64,000 bases of DNA, taken from positions 3,976,001 to 4,040,000 of the forward strand of contig NZ_CP019980.1 in the NCBI RefSeq assembly GCF_002982115.1, given 5' to 3'. This DNA is from Lysinibacillus sphaericus. Lineage in GTDB: Bacteria; Bacillota; Bacilli; Bacillales_A; Planococcaceae. Below, piece after piece: positions 17,255 to 26,682 of the stretch. The translations under genes and the position numbers were made by a program. The notes below the pieces were generated by a model. The model ran no database searches, had not been told where the DNA came from, and was given only the letters and a program-made list of their open reading frames with translations. How positions within the stretch are numbered: the first letter of the stretch is position 1; the number at the start of each line of letters is the position of its first letter.

Positions 17255-18298
17255 TTATTTATTGAATATCCGCATGAAATTTAATAGCGGTTTATAGTTT
17301 TTACCAGCAAGTCCAATGACTTCAACAAAAATTTCGATTGCAATTAAGATGACCGTAATTAGTAAAATAGCTCCCCATAACTTTGCCATTGAGAAGATAA
17401 TGGCAGCTAAACCAAACATCATTGCAATGCCATAAATAATAAGTACCGTTTGTCGATGTGTAAAGCCCATATCCAATAATCGATGGTGTAAATGGGATTT
17501 ATCAGGATCAGACCATTTCTTCTTCATTCGGTAACGACGAACAATTGCAAAGAATGTATCAGAAATCGGTACACCTAGCATAATAACTGGGATAATTAAC
17601 GAAATGATTGTAAAGTTTTTATATCCTAATAAAGCCAAGACAGAAATCATAAAGCCTAGAAATAATGCCCCAGTATCTCCCATGAAGATTTTAGCTGGAT
17701 GGAAATTATAAAATAAGAAACCAATTGTAGCTGCTGCTAAAATTGCTGCAAAGGCTAATACGAACATATCGCCCATTATAAAGGCCATACCAGATAAAGT
17801 AATAAGTGCAATAGAAGAAACGCCTGCAGCTAATCCGTCTAAGCCATCAATTAAGTTTATAGCATTCGTAATACCAACAATCCACAATATAGTGAACGGA
17901 ATACTTAGAAAACCAAAATCTAATTGCCCACCAAATGGCAAGTTAATGAAGTCAATTTGAATACCGCCTACAAAAATAACGATTAGTGCAGCAACGATTT
18001 GACCGAGCATTTTTGCCTTCGCTGATATTTCACGCATATCATCAATGACACCTGTTGCTACAATAATACAAGCTCCGATAATAATCGCTAAACTATATTG
18101 ACTTTGTGGCTGTAGGACCGCCACACCTATTAAAAACGCAAGGAAAATTGCCAGACCACCGAGCCTTGGCATGATACGTGCATGTACTTTTCGATAGTTT
18201 GGCGCGTCAACGGCACCTATTCTAAACGCTAAACGTTTAACTAGTGGAGTTAACAAAATGGAAGCAACGAATGCTGCTATTAAAGACACGTAAAGCAT
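17255..18298 (-). CDS. tagO: Undecaprenyl-phosphate GlcNAc-1-phosphate transferase TagO
   Basis: A 347-residue polytopic membrane enzyme of the MraY/WecA family that loads GlcNAc-1-phosphate onto undecaprenyl phosphate, the first step for teichoic acid and secondary wall polymers. It has about ten to eleven membrane helices. Active-site motifs are visible: GVIDDMREI, NLIDGLDGLAAG, FMGDTGALFLG and the cytoplasmic HLHHRLLDMG loop. The ATG at 18298 follows GAGGAGG by six bases; the frame upstream only encodes that ribosome site. It faces the LCP gene, and both probably serve the polymer that anchors the S-layer (inference). Confidence 0.95.
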   Translation of the reverse strand: MLYVSLIAAFVASILLTPLVKRLAFRIGAVDAPNYRKVHARIMPRLGGLAIFLAFLIGVAVLQPQSQYSLAIIIGACIIVATGVIDDMREISAKAKMLGQIVAALIVIFVGGIQIDFINLPFGGQLDFGFLSIPFTILWIVGITNAINLIDGLDGLAAGVSSIALITLSGMAFIMGDMFVLAFAAILAAATIGFLFYNFHPAKIFMGDTGALFLGFMISVLALLGYKNFTIISLIIPVIMLGVPISDTFFAIVRRYRMKKKWSDPDKSHLHHRLLDMGFTHRQTVLIIYGIAMMFGLAAIIFSMAKLWGAILLITVILIAIEIFVEVIGLAGKNYKPLLNFMRIFNK

Positions 18299-18523
18299 GT
18301 CTCTCCTCCTCAAAAAAATAATCTACATTTGAATCCAATTTGATTATAGCACGAACATGCTCTGAAATATACTTTTTCTAATCATTTTCCGCTATTTCAC
18401 ATTTTCCATTTTTCTCTATTATTCTACCTTTATTACTTAATGTCAAATGTAGTCATCATTCGTAAAATTTGATAGAATAATGATGTGTCTAGCATTTAGA
18501 CAACTTTAAAGGAGCGTAAATTC

Positions 18524-20884
18524 ATGTTCTCAATTTTTAAACGCAACAATGAGCAAACAAGTGCTCGTCAATTAAAACGCTACTATAAAATAGTAGAACA
18601 AATTAATAATCTTGAAGAAAAATACGTCAATAAGTCAGATGCTGAGTTAAGAGAAATGACTTTTATTTTCAAGGATCGCTTAGATCAAGGAGAACCAATT
18701 ACATCCATCATTCCTGACGCATTTGCAGTTGTACGCGAAGCCTCAAAACGTGTATTAGGAATGCGTCATTTTGATGTACAGCTAATTGGCGGACTCGTAT
18801 TAACTGAAGGCAATATTGCTGAAATGCCTACAGGTGAAGGGAAAACGCTTGTTGCTTCACTTCCCTCTTATGTACGGGCATTAGAAGGCAAAGGTGTTCA
18901 TGTCATTACAGTAAACGATTATCTTGCGAAACGTGACTATGAGCTTGTTGGACAAATTCATCGTTTCCTCGGTTTAACAGTCGGCTTAAATGTACCGATG
19001 ATGGAACCAAATGACAAAAAAGAAGCTTATAACGCGGATATTACGTACGGTGTCGGTACCGAATTTGGTTTCGACTATTTACGTGACAATATGGCACATA
19101 GCTTAGCTGATAAAGTACAACGCGCTTATCATTTCGCAATCATTGATGAAGTTGATAGTGTGCTTATTGACGAAGCGAAAACGCCATTAATTATTGCCGG
19201 TAAGATGCCTGCAAATGATGAATTACACCGCATTGCAGCTATGTTAGCAAAACGCTTTAAAGCAGAAGAAGACTACGACTTTGATGATGAAACAAAGGCC
19301 ACTTCTTTAACGGATAAAGGCATTGAAAAAGTTGAGGCTGCCTTTAATGTTGACAATTTATACGATTTAGAACATCAAACACTTTATCACTATGTGATCC
19401 AAGCGGTTCGTGCACATGTCATGTTCAAGCGTGACGTCGATTATATCGTGAAGGAAGACAAAATCGAGCTTGTTGATATGTTCACAGGTCGTATTTTAGA
19501 AGGTCGTTCTCTTTCCGATGGCTTACATCAAGCAATCGAGGCAAAAGAAGGTGTAACGATTACTGAAGAAAACAAAGCACAGGCACAAATTACAATTCAA
19601 AACTATTTCCGTATGTATCCGAAGCTTTCGGGAATGACAGGAACTGCGAAAACACAGGAAAAGGAAATCCGCGAAGTGTACGGAATGGAAGTTATTCAAA
19701 TCCCTACAAACCGACCACGTCAACGTGTAGACCAACCTGACATTATTTTCAAAACACAAGCAGCGAAATATAAATTTGTAGCTGCCGAAGCAAAACGACG
19801 CCATGAAAAAGGGCAACCTGTTTTAATCGGTACTACGTCCATTTTGCAATCTGAAACCGTTGCAGACCATTTAAAAAAGGAAGGCTTAAAATTCCAATTA
19901 CTGAATGCCAAAACAGTTGAGCAAGAAGTAGAGCTTATTTCGCAAGCTGGTCAAAAAGGTCGTATTACGGTTGCAACCAATATGGCTGGTCGTGGTACAG
20001 ATATCGTGTTAGGTGACGATGTCCATGCCCTTGGTGGTCTTTACGTAATTGGTACAGAAAAACATGAAAGCCGCCGCGTGGATAATCAGCTACGAGGCCG
20101 TTCTGGTCGTCAAGGTGACGTAGGTGAAAGTCGCTTCATTCTCTCTATTGAAGATGATATGTTCCGCCGTTATGCAAAAGAAGAAGTTGAAAAATTCACA
20201 GCAAAAATGATTGTAGATGAAAATGAAGTCATCCAAAACAAAGATGTTCAAGAGCTTATCAACCGTACACAACGTATTGTAGAAGGCTCACAATATGGCA
20301 TGCGCGAATACAATTTAAAATTAGACGATGTTATTAATGATCAACGTACCGTTATTTATGGCTTACGTGACAAAATTTTAGCTGGTGAAGATGTAATGGG
20401 AGAGCTGCAAAAAATGCTGCGTGAAACGGTCGATTTTGCAGTGCGCGATGCTGCACCTGAAGAGCTCCCTTCTGTAGAATGGAATTATGACCAAATGGAA
20501 AATGCATTGAATTCATTATTCATTACTCCGGTTACAATTGATCGTGAAGTTGGCAAAGTAAAACAAATTCTAGCGGATATACAGCCTTCTGAACAAGAAC
20601 TGTTAGATCATATGGAGAAATTCGCAGAAAATGATGAAGTCATGACGGTTATTCCACAAGTGATGTTGAGCTATATAGATAGTGGCTGGGTGAAACATTT
20701 AGAAGCAATGGCTCATTTAAAAGAAGGTATCGGCTTACGTCACTATCAACAAGAAGATCCGATGCGCATTTACCAACGAGAAGGACTCGAATTGTTCGGA
20801 AAGAATTTCCAAGAATTGCGTCGTTCTATTATTATTGAAATTACAGGCTTCATGAAAATGGTTGAAGGACAACAGGAGGTTTAA
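18524..20884 (+). CDS. secA2: Accessory Sec translocase ATPase SecA2
   Basis: A 786-residue SecA-type motor. Walker A is MPTGEGKT at 101-108, Walker B is DEVD at 208-211, and helicase motifs NMAGRGTDIVLG and QLRGRSGRQGD are intact. It ends without the cysteine-rich zinc tail of housekeeping SecA, and the scaffold is slightly shorter than the usual 835-840 residues, both typical of SecA2. In Bacillus anthracis SecA2 works with SlaP to export the S-layer proteins; slaP is two bases downstream here, so the same substrates are expected. An AAAGGAG site lies before the ATG. Confidence 0.95.
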   Translation: MFSIFKRNNEQTSARQLKRYYKIVEQINNLEEKYVNKSDAELREMTFIFKDRLDQGEPITSIIPDAFAVVREASKRVLGMRHFDVQLIGGLVLTEGNIAEMPTGEGKTLVASLPSYVRALEGKGVHVITVNDYLAKRDYELVGQIHRFLGLTVGLNVPMMEPNDKKEAYNADITYGVGTEFGFDYLRDNMAHSLADKVQRAYHFAIIDEVDSVLIDEAKTPLIIAGKMPANDELHRIAAMLAKRFKAEEDYDFDDETKATSLTDKGIEKVEAAFNVDNLYDLEHQTLYHYVIQAVRAHVMFKRDVDYIVKEDKIELVDMFTGRILEGRSLSDGLHQAIEAKEGVTITEENKAQAQITIQNYFRMYPKLSGMTGTAKTQEKEIREVYGMEVIQIPTNRPRQRVDQPDIIFKTQAAKYKFVAAEAKRRHEKGQPVLIGTTSILQSETVADHLKKEGLKFQLLNAKTVEQEVELISQAGQKGRITVATNMAGRGTDIVLGDDVHALGGLYVIGTEKHESRRVDNQLRGRSGRQGDVGESRFILSIEDDMFRRYAKEEVEKFTAKMIVDENEVIQNKDVQELINRTQRIVEGSQYGMREYNLKLDDVINDQRTVIYGLRDKILAGEDVMGELQKMLRETVDFAVRDAAPEELPSVEWNYDQMENALNSLFITPVTIDREVGKVKQILADIQPSEQELLDHMEKFAENDEVMTVIPQVMLSYIDSGWVKHLEAMAHLKEGIGLRHYQQEDPMRIYQREGLELFGKNFQELRRSIIIEITGFMKMVEGQQEV

Positions 20885-20886
20885 TA

Positions 20887-21786
20887 ATGGGTTTATTTTC
20901 ATTCTTTAAAAAATCAGATAAAATCGTACAAGAAAACACAATTGACTCAAAAGATTTACTAGGAAATGCGTCTACAAATAAAGGGGACAATCGTGATGTT
21001 GTAACGAAGCTGTCATTCCATCCTGAATGGAATGTACCACAAGAACAAAAGTATATTTTTAACTTCCTTGCAAATGAGCTAGAGCCATTAAAACCGAATC
21101 AATTATCGCTATCTTCTATTAGTATTGAAGATGAGCCACGCACAGGTAAATGGCTTGTTCGTGCATTTTTCCGCTCATCATTAGCCGAAGCAATTGAGTT
21201 AGGTGAAATTGAATTATTCATTATGGATAAAAACGATGAGCTTGTAGCATCTAAAAAATTCGATTTTAAAGCGCTAGGCACAATTCCAGCTGAAAGTGCT
21301 CGTCCATGGGTTTTTGAATTTGAAAAATCAACGATCAAAGTAGACGAAGTGCCAGAAGATGGTTGGAAAATCGCATTTAACCTTGTATCTTTACGCGGTC
21401 ACCAATTAGAATTAGATCCGTCATGGGAACAACAATTACCAGCAGCACAAAAAGAAGAGCTTGCTAAAATCGTTAATACTTTACCGAAATTAGGTGAAAC
21501 AGAAGTTAACTTTACTGGTCTTCAAGCAAAACTTGCTGATAATGGTAACCTAAATGTTTCAATCTTTATCCGTAACGGTCATAATAAAGCAATTAATCTA
21601 GAACAATTACCGCTAGAAATTATCGACGCAACAGGTAAACAAATTGCCAAAGGATCATTTAAAATGGATCCAATCCTAACTGTCCAACCAAATTCAACAA
21701 AACCTTGGACATTCATCTTCCCAGCTGAACTAGTTGATGCACAACAAGCAGACTTGTCTCGCTGGACAGCACGTGTAACACAATAA
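20887..21786 (+). CDS. slaP: Accessory Sec system S-layer assembly protein SlaP
   Basis: A 299-residue cytoplasmic protein. It starts MGLFSFFKKSDK, has no signal peptide, and contains two related halves, each a SLAP repeat: about 50-165 (LSLSSISIEDEPRTGKWLVRAFFRSSLAEAIELG... GTIPAESARPWVFEF) and about 190-298 (VNFTGLQAKLADNGNLNVSIFIRNGHNKAINL... LTVQPNSTKPWTFIF). AGGAGG of its ribosome site lies inside the last codons of secA2. SlaP is required with SecA2 for secretion of S-layer proteins in Bacillus anthracis; the same role is inferred here for the large surface protein at 57.7-60.7 kb. Confidence 0.92.
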   Translation: MGLFSFFKKSDKIVQENTIDSKDLLGNASTNKGDNRDVVTKLSFHPEWNVPQEQKYIFNFLANELEPLKPNQLSLSSISIEDEPRTGKWLVRAFFRSSLAEAIELGEIELFIMDKNDELVASKKFDFKALGTIPAESARPWVFEFEKSTIKVDEVPEDGWKIAFNLVSLRGHQLELDPSWEQQLPAAQKEELAKIVNTLPKLGETEVNFTGLQAKLADNGNLNVSIFIRNGHNKAINLEQLPLEIIDATGKQIAKGSFKMDPILTVQPNSTKPWTFIFPAELVDAQQADLSRWTARVTQ

Positions 21787-21795
21787 TAATAAATG

Positions 21796-21827
21796 AAATC
21801 CTTCTTTCTACGGAAAGAAGGATTTTT
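21796..21827 (+). terminator. secA2-slaP terminator
   Basis: AAATCCTTCTTTC and GAAAGAAGGATTT pair perfectly around a TACG tetraloop, followed by TT. It lies nine bases after the slaP stop. Confidence 0.9.
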
Positions 21828-21839
21828 GATTTCCTAGAT

Positions 21840-21902
21840 GTACGGAGCGATTTGCCCTGGTTTACTGGCGATTCTCACGTTGTTAGAGGCGATTGACCCA
21901 TT
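21840..21902 (+). repeat. 21-bp-spaced repeats, cluster B (three divergent units)
   Basis: Three units place GCGATT at exactly 21847, 21868 and 21889. The central one reads TTTACTGGCGATTC; the outer two keep only the GCGATT core. The phase and the position, between the slaP and hydrolase terminators that face each other, are the same as in clusters A and C, although the left half differs (CTG instead of CCC). Confidence 0.7.
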
Positions 21903-21908
21903 CAATCA

Positions 21909-21945
21909 AATAAAAAAGCGATTTTTGCCCTAATGCAAAAATCGC
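21909..21945 (-). terminator. terminator of the LysM/NlpC hydrolase gene
   Basis: GCGATTTTTGC and GCAAAAATCGC form an 11-bp stem around six bases; on the minus strand TTTTTTA follows. It lies eight bases past the stop codon. Confidence 0.9.
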
Positions 21946-21952
21946 CTGTTCA

Positions 21953-22852
21953 TTATTTTACTGTATCGAATCGTTTATACCCTACTAATCTAGTTGACCA
22001 ATAAGAGTACGTCACATCCGATAGTTCCACACCATCTGTACCCGCATGGATAAATTTATTATTGCCAAGGTATATACCCATATGAGAAATGCCCTCTTTA
22101 TAAGTATTTTCAAAAAATACTAAATCCCCTGGCACTGGATTTTTCACATGTGTTGTACTGCCATTAAAGTAGCCTTCGCTGCTATCTCTCGCTATTTTCA
22201 CACCACTTTGATTGAATGCATAATAAATAAACCCACTGCAATCAAGACCTTCTGGCGTATTACCGCCATAAAGATAAGGTGTTCCAATTAAAGTATTCGC
22301 CACTTCCACTGTCTTTTTGTAAATAGCTTGTCCATTCGCTGTAGGATCTTTTGTTGTTACTTTTGATGGAGTCCCCGTATCTGTAGTTACATTATTATGT
22401 ACTGTATCATCCTCGGGTACGACAGCTACTGGAGAAATTTTCAATACTTGTCCAATATAAATCGTGTCGTTCTCTATGCCATTCCACTCTTTTATTTCCT
22501 TTATTGTCACATTATATTGCTTGGCGATTTTTGATAATGTATCACCTTTCGCAACTGTATGAACAGCAGTTGAAGGTTTTGAAGGTGTAGTAGTTGTTGG
22601 TTTTGAAGGTTTTCCTGTTTCAGCTGTTGCCTGCTTTGTAATTTCTAACTTTTGTGCTACATAAATCGTATCCTTCGATAGATTATTCCATTTTTTTATA
22701 TCTTGTATCGTCACTTGATGACTTTGAGCGATTTTGGATAACGTATCGCCTTTTTGTACTGTATATGTTGCAGCTTCAGCATTTTGTATCGCAAAAAATG
22801 AAGTAGCAATAGTGCTTAAAGCGAGAATTCTCAATTTTTTTGATTTAAGCAT
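21953..22852 (-). CDS. Secreted LysM / NlpC-P60 D,L-endopeptidase
   Basis: A 299-residue cell wall hydrolase that cuts gamma-glutamyl-diaminopimelate links in peptide stems. A signal peptide ends at about residue 27 (NAEAA). Two LysM domains follow at about 29-72 and 97-140 (YTVQKGDTLSKIA, HTVAKGDTLSKIA), then a threonine/proline linker and the NlpC/P60 domain with catalytic C205 in LDCSGF and H257 in ISHMGI. The ATG at 22852 is nine bases from CGGAGG; the TTG at 22858 is too close. LysM rather than SLH binding sets it apart from the hydrolases further right. Autolysis or cell separation is likely. Confidence 0.93.
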   Translation of the reverse strand: MLKSKKLRILALSTIATSFFAIQNAEAATYTVQKGDTLSKIAQSHQVTIQDIKKWNNLSKDTIYVAQKLEITKQATAETGKPSKPTTTTPSKPSTAVHTVAKGDTLSKIAKQYNVTIKEIKEWNGIENDTIYIGQVLKISPVAVVPEDDTVHNNVTTDTGTPSKVTTKDPTANGQAIYKKTVEVANTLIGTPYLYGGNTPEGLDCSGFIYYAFNQSGVKIARDSSEGYFNGSTTHVKNPVPGDLVFFENTYKEGISHMGIYLGNNKFIHAGTDGVELSDVTYSYWSTRLVGYKRFDTVK

Positions 22853-23053
22853 ATCCAATAGCCTCCGTTCATGTTAGAATATTTCCTTGTGTGTCTATCA
22901 TACTAAAGAATTGTCAAAACAAAAATCGGAAATACTGACTATTTTTCAAACAATTTATCAATCCTATATAATACTACAGAATCCGACTGTTTAGCATTAC
23001 TGTAATAATTGCAAGTTTAATAGTCCTATGATAACATACATTTCTGTATTTAA

Positions 23054-23068
23054 AATTTTTAGAAAGTT
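23054..23068. promoter_or_regulatory. CodY-like box before brnQ
   Basis: AATTTTTAGAAAGTT matches the CodY consensus AATTTTCWGAAAATT at 13 of 15 positions and lies about 36 bases upstream of brnQ, a branched-chain amino acid transporter of the kind CodY usually represses. Confidence 0.5.
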
Positions 23069-23103
23069 TTAGCTTTTCAATTATAAAGGAGTTTTTATTA
23101 TTT

Positions 23104-24426
23104 ATGAGAAACATCTTAGTTTTCATCAAAGAGAATTTAGCTGTAGGCTTATTACTTTTTGCCTTGTTCTTAGGGGCAGGTAATATTATCTTTCCACCGT
23201 TGCTCGGGCAACAAGCTGGTGAACATATTACAACAGCCATGGTTGGCTTTTTAATAACAGGCGTAGGCTTACCTTTACTGGCAATCGTTGCAGTTGCAAA
23301 AGCAGGCGGCGATTTACAACTACTTGCCAGTCGTGTTCATCCAATTTTCGGTATCATATTCACTTCAATTGTCTATTTAGCAATTGGGCCGTTCTTCGCT
23401 GTTCCACGTACAGGCTCTGTGTCATATGAAATCGGCATTGTGCCATTTCTTTCAGAGGCAGCACAAGAACATTGGGCTCCACTATTCATTACATCTATAG
23501 TATTTTTTGCTTTAATACTTTATTTAGCATTCAACCCATCGAAACTTGTCGATCGTGTAGGGAAAATTTTAACCCCTGCGCTCTTAATTGTTATTTTACT
23601 ACTAGCTGTTAAGAGCTTTATTACCCCAATGGGTGAATCAGGCACAGCGGTTGGAAATTACACGGATTCACCATTTTACGAAGGTTTTGTACAAGGCTAT
23701 TTAACGATGGATGTTCTTGGTGCTCTCGTATTTGGTATTGTTATTTTACAGGCATTACGTGGTATGGGAATGAACGATACTAGAAAGCAAGTCAAAACAA
23801 CCATTTTTGCAGGGATTGTCGCTGCCATTGGCTTGGCCTTTGTTTATATTTCACTTGGCTATATCGGCAATACAAGCATTGGAGCAATTGGTACATCTGA
23901 TAATGGTGGCGTCATCATCGCAAAATCAGCAGAATATCTGTTTGGCGACTTTGGCAGTATTATTTTATCGGTTACGATTTTATTAGCTTGTATTTCTACT
24001 GCTGTTGGCTTATTAACAGCCAATGCACAGTTTTTCAATAAGCTATTTCCACAAATCTCATATAAAACATTTTTAATCGTCTTTACGTTATTTAGTGTAG
24101 CGATTACAAATGTTGGATTATCGACAATTATCAATACTTCACTTCCAGTATTATTAATTATCTATCCGCTTGCAATCGTACTGATGGTGTTATCACTTGT
24201 CGATCATTTCTTTAAAGGTGGACGAATTGTTTATGTGCTAGCGTTAATTCCGACATTCTTTGTCAGTCTTTACGATGGCTTAAAACAGATGAAAATCACG
24301 TTTACTTCTTATGAGAATATTTTAAATATTTTGCCACTGTATGAGCAAAGCCTTGGTTGGCTTGTTCCTGCAATGATTGGTACAATTGTCGGTTTTATTA
24401 TTCATAAGCTTTTTAAGAAAAACTAA
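23104..24426 (+). CDS. brnQ: Branched-chain amino acid transporter BrnQ
   Basis: A 440-residue LIVCS-family cation symporter for leucine, isoleucine and valine, with about twelve membrane helices. Hallmarks are FLGAGNIIFPPLLGQQAG near residue 21, GPFFAVPRTGSVSYEIG near 100 and MDVLGALVFGIVIL near 200. An AAAGGAG site lies 12 bases before the ATG. It stands alone between two unrelated units with its own terminator. A CodY-like box in the leader suggests repression when isoleucine, leucine and valine are plentiful. Confidence 0.96.
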   Translation: MRNILVFIKENLAVGLLLFALFLGAGNIIFPPLLGQQAGEHITTAMVGFLITGVGLPLLAIVAVAKAGGDLQLLASRVHPIFGIIFTSIVYLAIGPFFAVPRTGSVSYEIGIVPFLSEAAQEHWAPLFITSIVFFALILYLAFNPSKLVDRVGKILTPALLIVILLLAVKSFITPMGESGTAVGNYTDSPFYEGFVQGYLTMDVLGALVFGIVILQALRGMGMNDTRKQVKTTIFAGIVAAIGLAFVYISLGYIGNTSIGAIGTSDNGGVIIAKSAEYLFGDFGSIILSVTILLACISTAVGLLTANAQFFNKLFPQISYKTFLIVFTLFSVAITNVGLSTIINTSLPVLLIIYPLAIVLMVLSLVDHFFKGGRIVYVLALIPTFFVSLYDGLKQMKITFTSYENILNILPLYEQSLGWLVPAMIGTIVGFIIHKLFKKN

Positions 24427-24435
24427 ACTTCAAAC

Positions 24436-24475
24436 AAACAGACACGTCTTCCTTTTATAGACGTGTCTGTTTTCA
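24436..24475 (+). terminator. brnQ terminator
   Basis: AACAGACACGTCT and AGACGTGTCTGTT form a 13-bp stem and are followed by TTT. Confidence 0.88.
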
Positions 24476-24535
24476 TTCGCTGTAATTTGGTAATTCATGT
24501 ATAATAAACATAAGTCATTAGAAAAGAGGTGTCTT

Positions 24536-25924
24536 ATGAAAAAAGTATTATGGTCCTTCATTTTTATACTGAGTGTTATCCTATTTCCTTTATCAAACGC
24601 TTTTGCTGCAAATAACGAACAGCAACTCGTTGAGGAAATAAAGGAAATCATTACGGAAAATTATGTTGGTAAAGTAAATGGTAACTTACAAAATGCGAAA
24701 ACTATTTCAGAAATCATTAATATGTTAGACCCTTACTCAACATATTTTACTAAGCAAGAATTTGAAGAATTTATGAATAGCATTAATATGTCGACAATCG
24801 GTATTGGTGTTGTCATTGAAGAGCATGATGACGGCATTCATATTTTACAAGTAATTGAAGAAAGTGGAGCAGCTGAAGCTGGTGTCGTGGCAGGAGATAT
24901 AATCATCGGCATTAATGGTCAATCCATTGTAGATAGCTCAACTCAGGAAGCCTCTTCCCTGCTAATCGGTAATGAAGGCACCGATGTGCAAGTTAAGCTA
25001 TTACACGAGAATGGGACTACTTCTACTAAAACTATTACACGTAAAAAATTCACACTCCCAAACGTAGAATCTGCTTTATTGTTTGGTGATGTTGGCTACA
25101 TAGCAATGTCTTCTTTCTCTGAAGATGGCGCACAACTAGTGAAAGACGCACTGACTCAGCTTAAGCAACGTGGTGCTACTTCTTTTATTTTAGATTTACA
25201 AAATAATGGTGGAGGCTATGTTGCAACAGCAGAACAGCTGACTGGATTATTCCCAAAAGCAAAAATCGCCTATTTATTACAGGAAGCCCATGCCTCTTAT
25301 GAAGTGCGTGCAGCACAACAAAACATGAAATTCCCAACTGATACACGTATTTTAGTAAATCGCTATAGTGCAAGTGCTTCAGAAATGCTTGCAGCTTCGT
25401 TACAAGATCAACAATCGGCGATTCTATATGGTGAAACTACTTATGGTAAAGGCGCAATGCAAGGTTTCTTTGAATTACATGACGGTAGTTATTTAAAGCT
25501 TACTGTGGGTAAATTTACAGGTCCTGCTGGTCAAACGATTAACGAAGTAGGCGTGAAACCAACTATTCAAACGAAGACGGCACCACTCTTCCAAGCTCAT
25601 TACGATGCCATTAAAGCACAATACAAAGAGTATCAAGAACTAGTAAGCCTAAAAAATGTACCAACTACAAAAACATTTGTAGTTAAGTTTTCGCAAGCCT
25701 TCTCTTCACCAATTCCTGAAGGCAGTGTACAGCTTGTTGCTTTAGGTGGAGACGAAATTCCAATTACTACAAAAGTAGGAAAAGACAATTCCTTACTCGT
25801 TACACCTAAAAATCCTTTAGGAAAAGGCCAAGAATATATGTTGCTCGTTCATCCAACTATTCAAAAACCTACAGGTGACAAACTGCAAAAAGGTATTTAT
25901 CTTCATATTGCAGTAACTAACTAA
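24536..25924 (+). CDS. Secreted S41 (C-terminal processing) protease with PDZ domain
   Basis: A 462-residue serine protease. A signal peptide ends near residue 25 (NAFAA). A helical N-domain is followed by a PDZ domain (about 85-165), then the S41 core with catalytic S280 in NRYSASASEM and K305 in TYGKGAMQ, spaced 25 as in E. coli Prc. Residues 370-460 form an extra Ig-like module resembling the SbsA type, unusual for plain CtpA proteins. The ATG at 24536 follows AAAAGAGGTG by four bases. Likely role: turnover of exported or cell-wall proteins. Confidence 0.93.
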   Translation: MKKVLWSFIFILSVILFPLSNAFAANNEQQLVEEIKEIITENYVGKVNGNLQNAKTISEIINMLDPYSTYFTKQEFEEFMNSINMSTIGIGVVIEEHDDGIHILQVIEESGAAEAGVVAGDIIIGINGQSIVDSSTQEASSLLIGNEGTDVQVKLLHENGTTSTKTITRKKFTLPNVESALLFGDVGYIAMSSFSEDGAQLVKDALTQLKQRGATSFILDLQNNGGGYVATAEQLTGLFPKAKIAYLLQEAHASYEVRAAQQNMKFPTDTRILVNRYSASASEMLAASLQDQQSAILYGETTYGKGAMQGFFELHDGSYLKLTVGKFTGPAGQTINEVGVKPTIQTKTAPLFQAHYDAIKAQYKEYQELVSLKNVPTTKTFVVKFSQAFSSPIPEGSVQLVALGGDEIPITTKVGKDNSLLVTPKNPLGKGQEYMLLVHPTIQKPTGDKLQKGIYLHIAVTN

Positions 25925-25937
25925 CAACAAGCCATGA

Positions 25938-25988
25938 ATAAAAGCGTTTGATTTGTCGCTCCAAAGCGGGAATCAAACGCTTTTTTTA
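25938..25988 (+). terminator. S41 protease gene terminator
   Basis: AAAGCGTTTGATT pairs with AATCAAACGCTTT across a 17-base loop that itself could fold, followed by a T run. Confidence 0.88.
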
Positions 25989-26035
25989 ATAACCAGCCCT
26001 TTTATATGCCCCAACCACGAGCGCGTCTGGAACGA

Positions 26036-26070
26036 AAATAAAAAATCCCTCTCTGTATTGAGAAGGATTT
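26036..26070 (-). terminator. terminator of the TetR gene
   Basis: AAATCCTTCTC pairs with GAGAGGGATTT (one wobble) and is followed on the minus strand by TTTTTATTTT. Confidence 0.8.
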
Positions 26071-26079
26071 CATTTTCTA

Positions 26080-26682
26080 TCACACATATGGAGATTCTTT
26101 TAATAAAAAAAAGACATGAACTAAATTTCGCGCAAGTTCACATGGCTTGCTTTTATGTTCTAGTAAATTCGTTAATATTAAACGTTCAAAAGAGCCAACA
26201 AAACTATCCGCAACTATTTTGATATCAATATTTTTTAATTTAAACAATCTATCACAATCATGTCGATAAACTAGCTCAATAAATCGCTGTGTAAGCTGCG
26301 ATTTAACGCTTGATGATTGTTTCGATTCAAAAAAGCCAATTTTCGTTAACTTTGGATTTTCAATAATATAGAGAAACATCAAATATAATTTATGTTCTAG
26401 CATATGAATAAAGCCTTCCAGCCCTTTTTCAGCCTGTTCGGAATGATTGTCCATAATCTCATAAAACCCAAGCTGAAATTGTATGTTTAAGTCCTCATAA
26501 AGGGATTCTTTACTTTTAAAATATAAATAAAATGTGGGCTGTGTTACATCTGCTGCTTTGACTATATCGCTTATTTTCGTAGCATGGTATCCCCTTTCAG
26601 CGAAAAGCTCCACAGCCTTTTCCAGTAATAATTGTTTACTTTTTTCACCGTTTGAGTTGATTTTCCTACCTCTTGCCATCAT
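26080..26682 (-). CDS. TetR/AcrR family transcriptional regulator
   Basis: A repressor of about 200 residues with an N-terminal helix-turn-helix (about 10-55: LLLEKAVELFAERGYHATKISDIVKAADVTQPTFYLYFKSKESLY) and a helical ligand/dimerisation domain that gives no hint of its ligand. Two adjacent ATGs (26682, 26679) follow AAGGTGAC; either is possible. It has no obvious target gene nearby: the S41 gene converges on it and the flippase operon starts 300 bases upstream in the same direction. A direct repeat of TTAAAAATTA at 26698 and 26717 may be its operator. Confidence 0.9.
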   Translation of the reverse strand: MMARGRKINSNGEKSKQLLLEKAVELFAERGYHATKISDIVKAADVTQPTFYLYFKSKESLYEDLNIQFQLGFYEIMDNHSEQAEKGLEGFIHMLEHKLYLMFLYIIENPKLTKIGFFESKQSSSVKSQLTQRFIELVYRHDCDRLFKLKNIDIKIVADSFVGSFERLILTNLLEHKSKPCELARNLVHVFFLLKESPYV

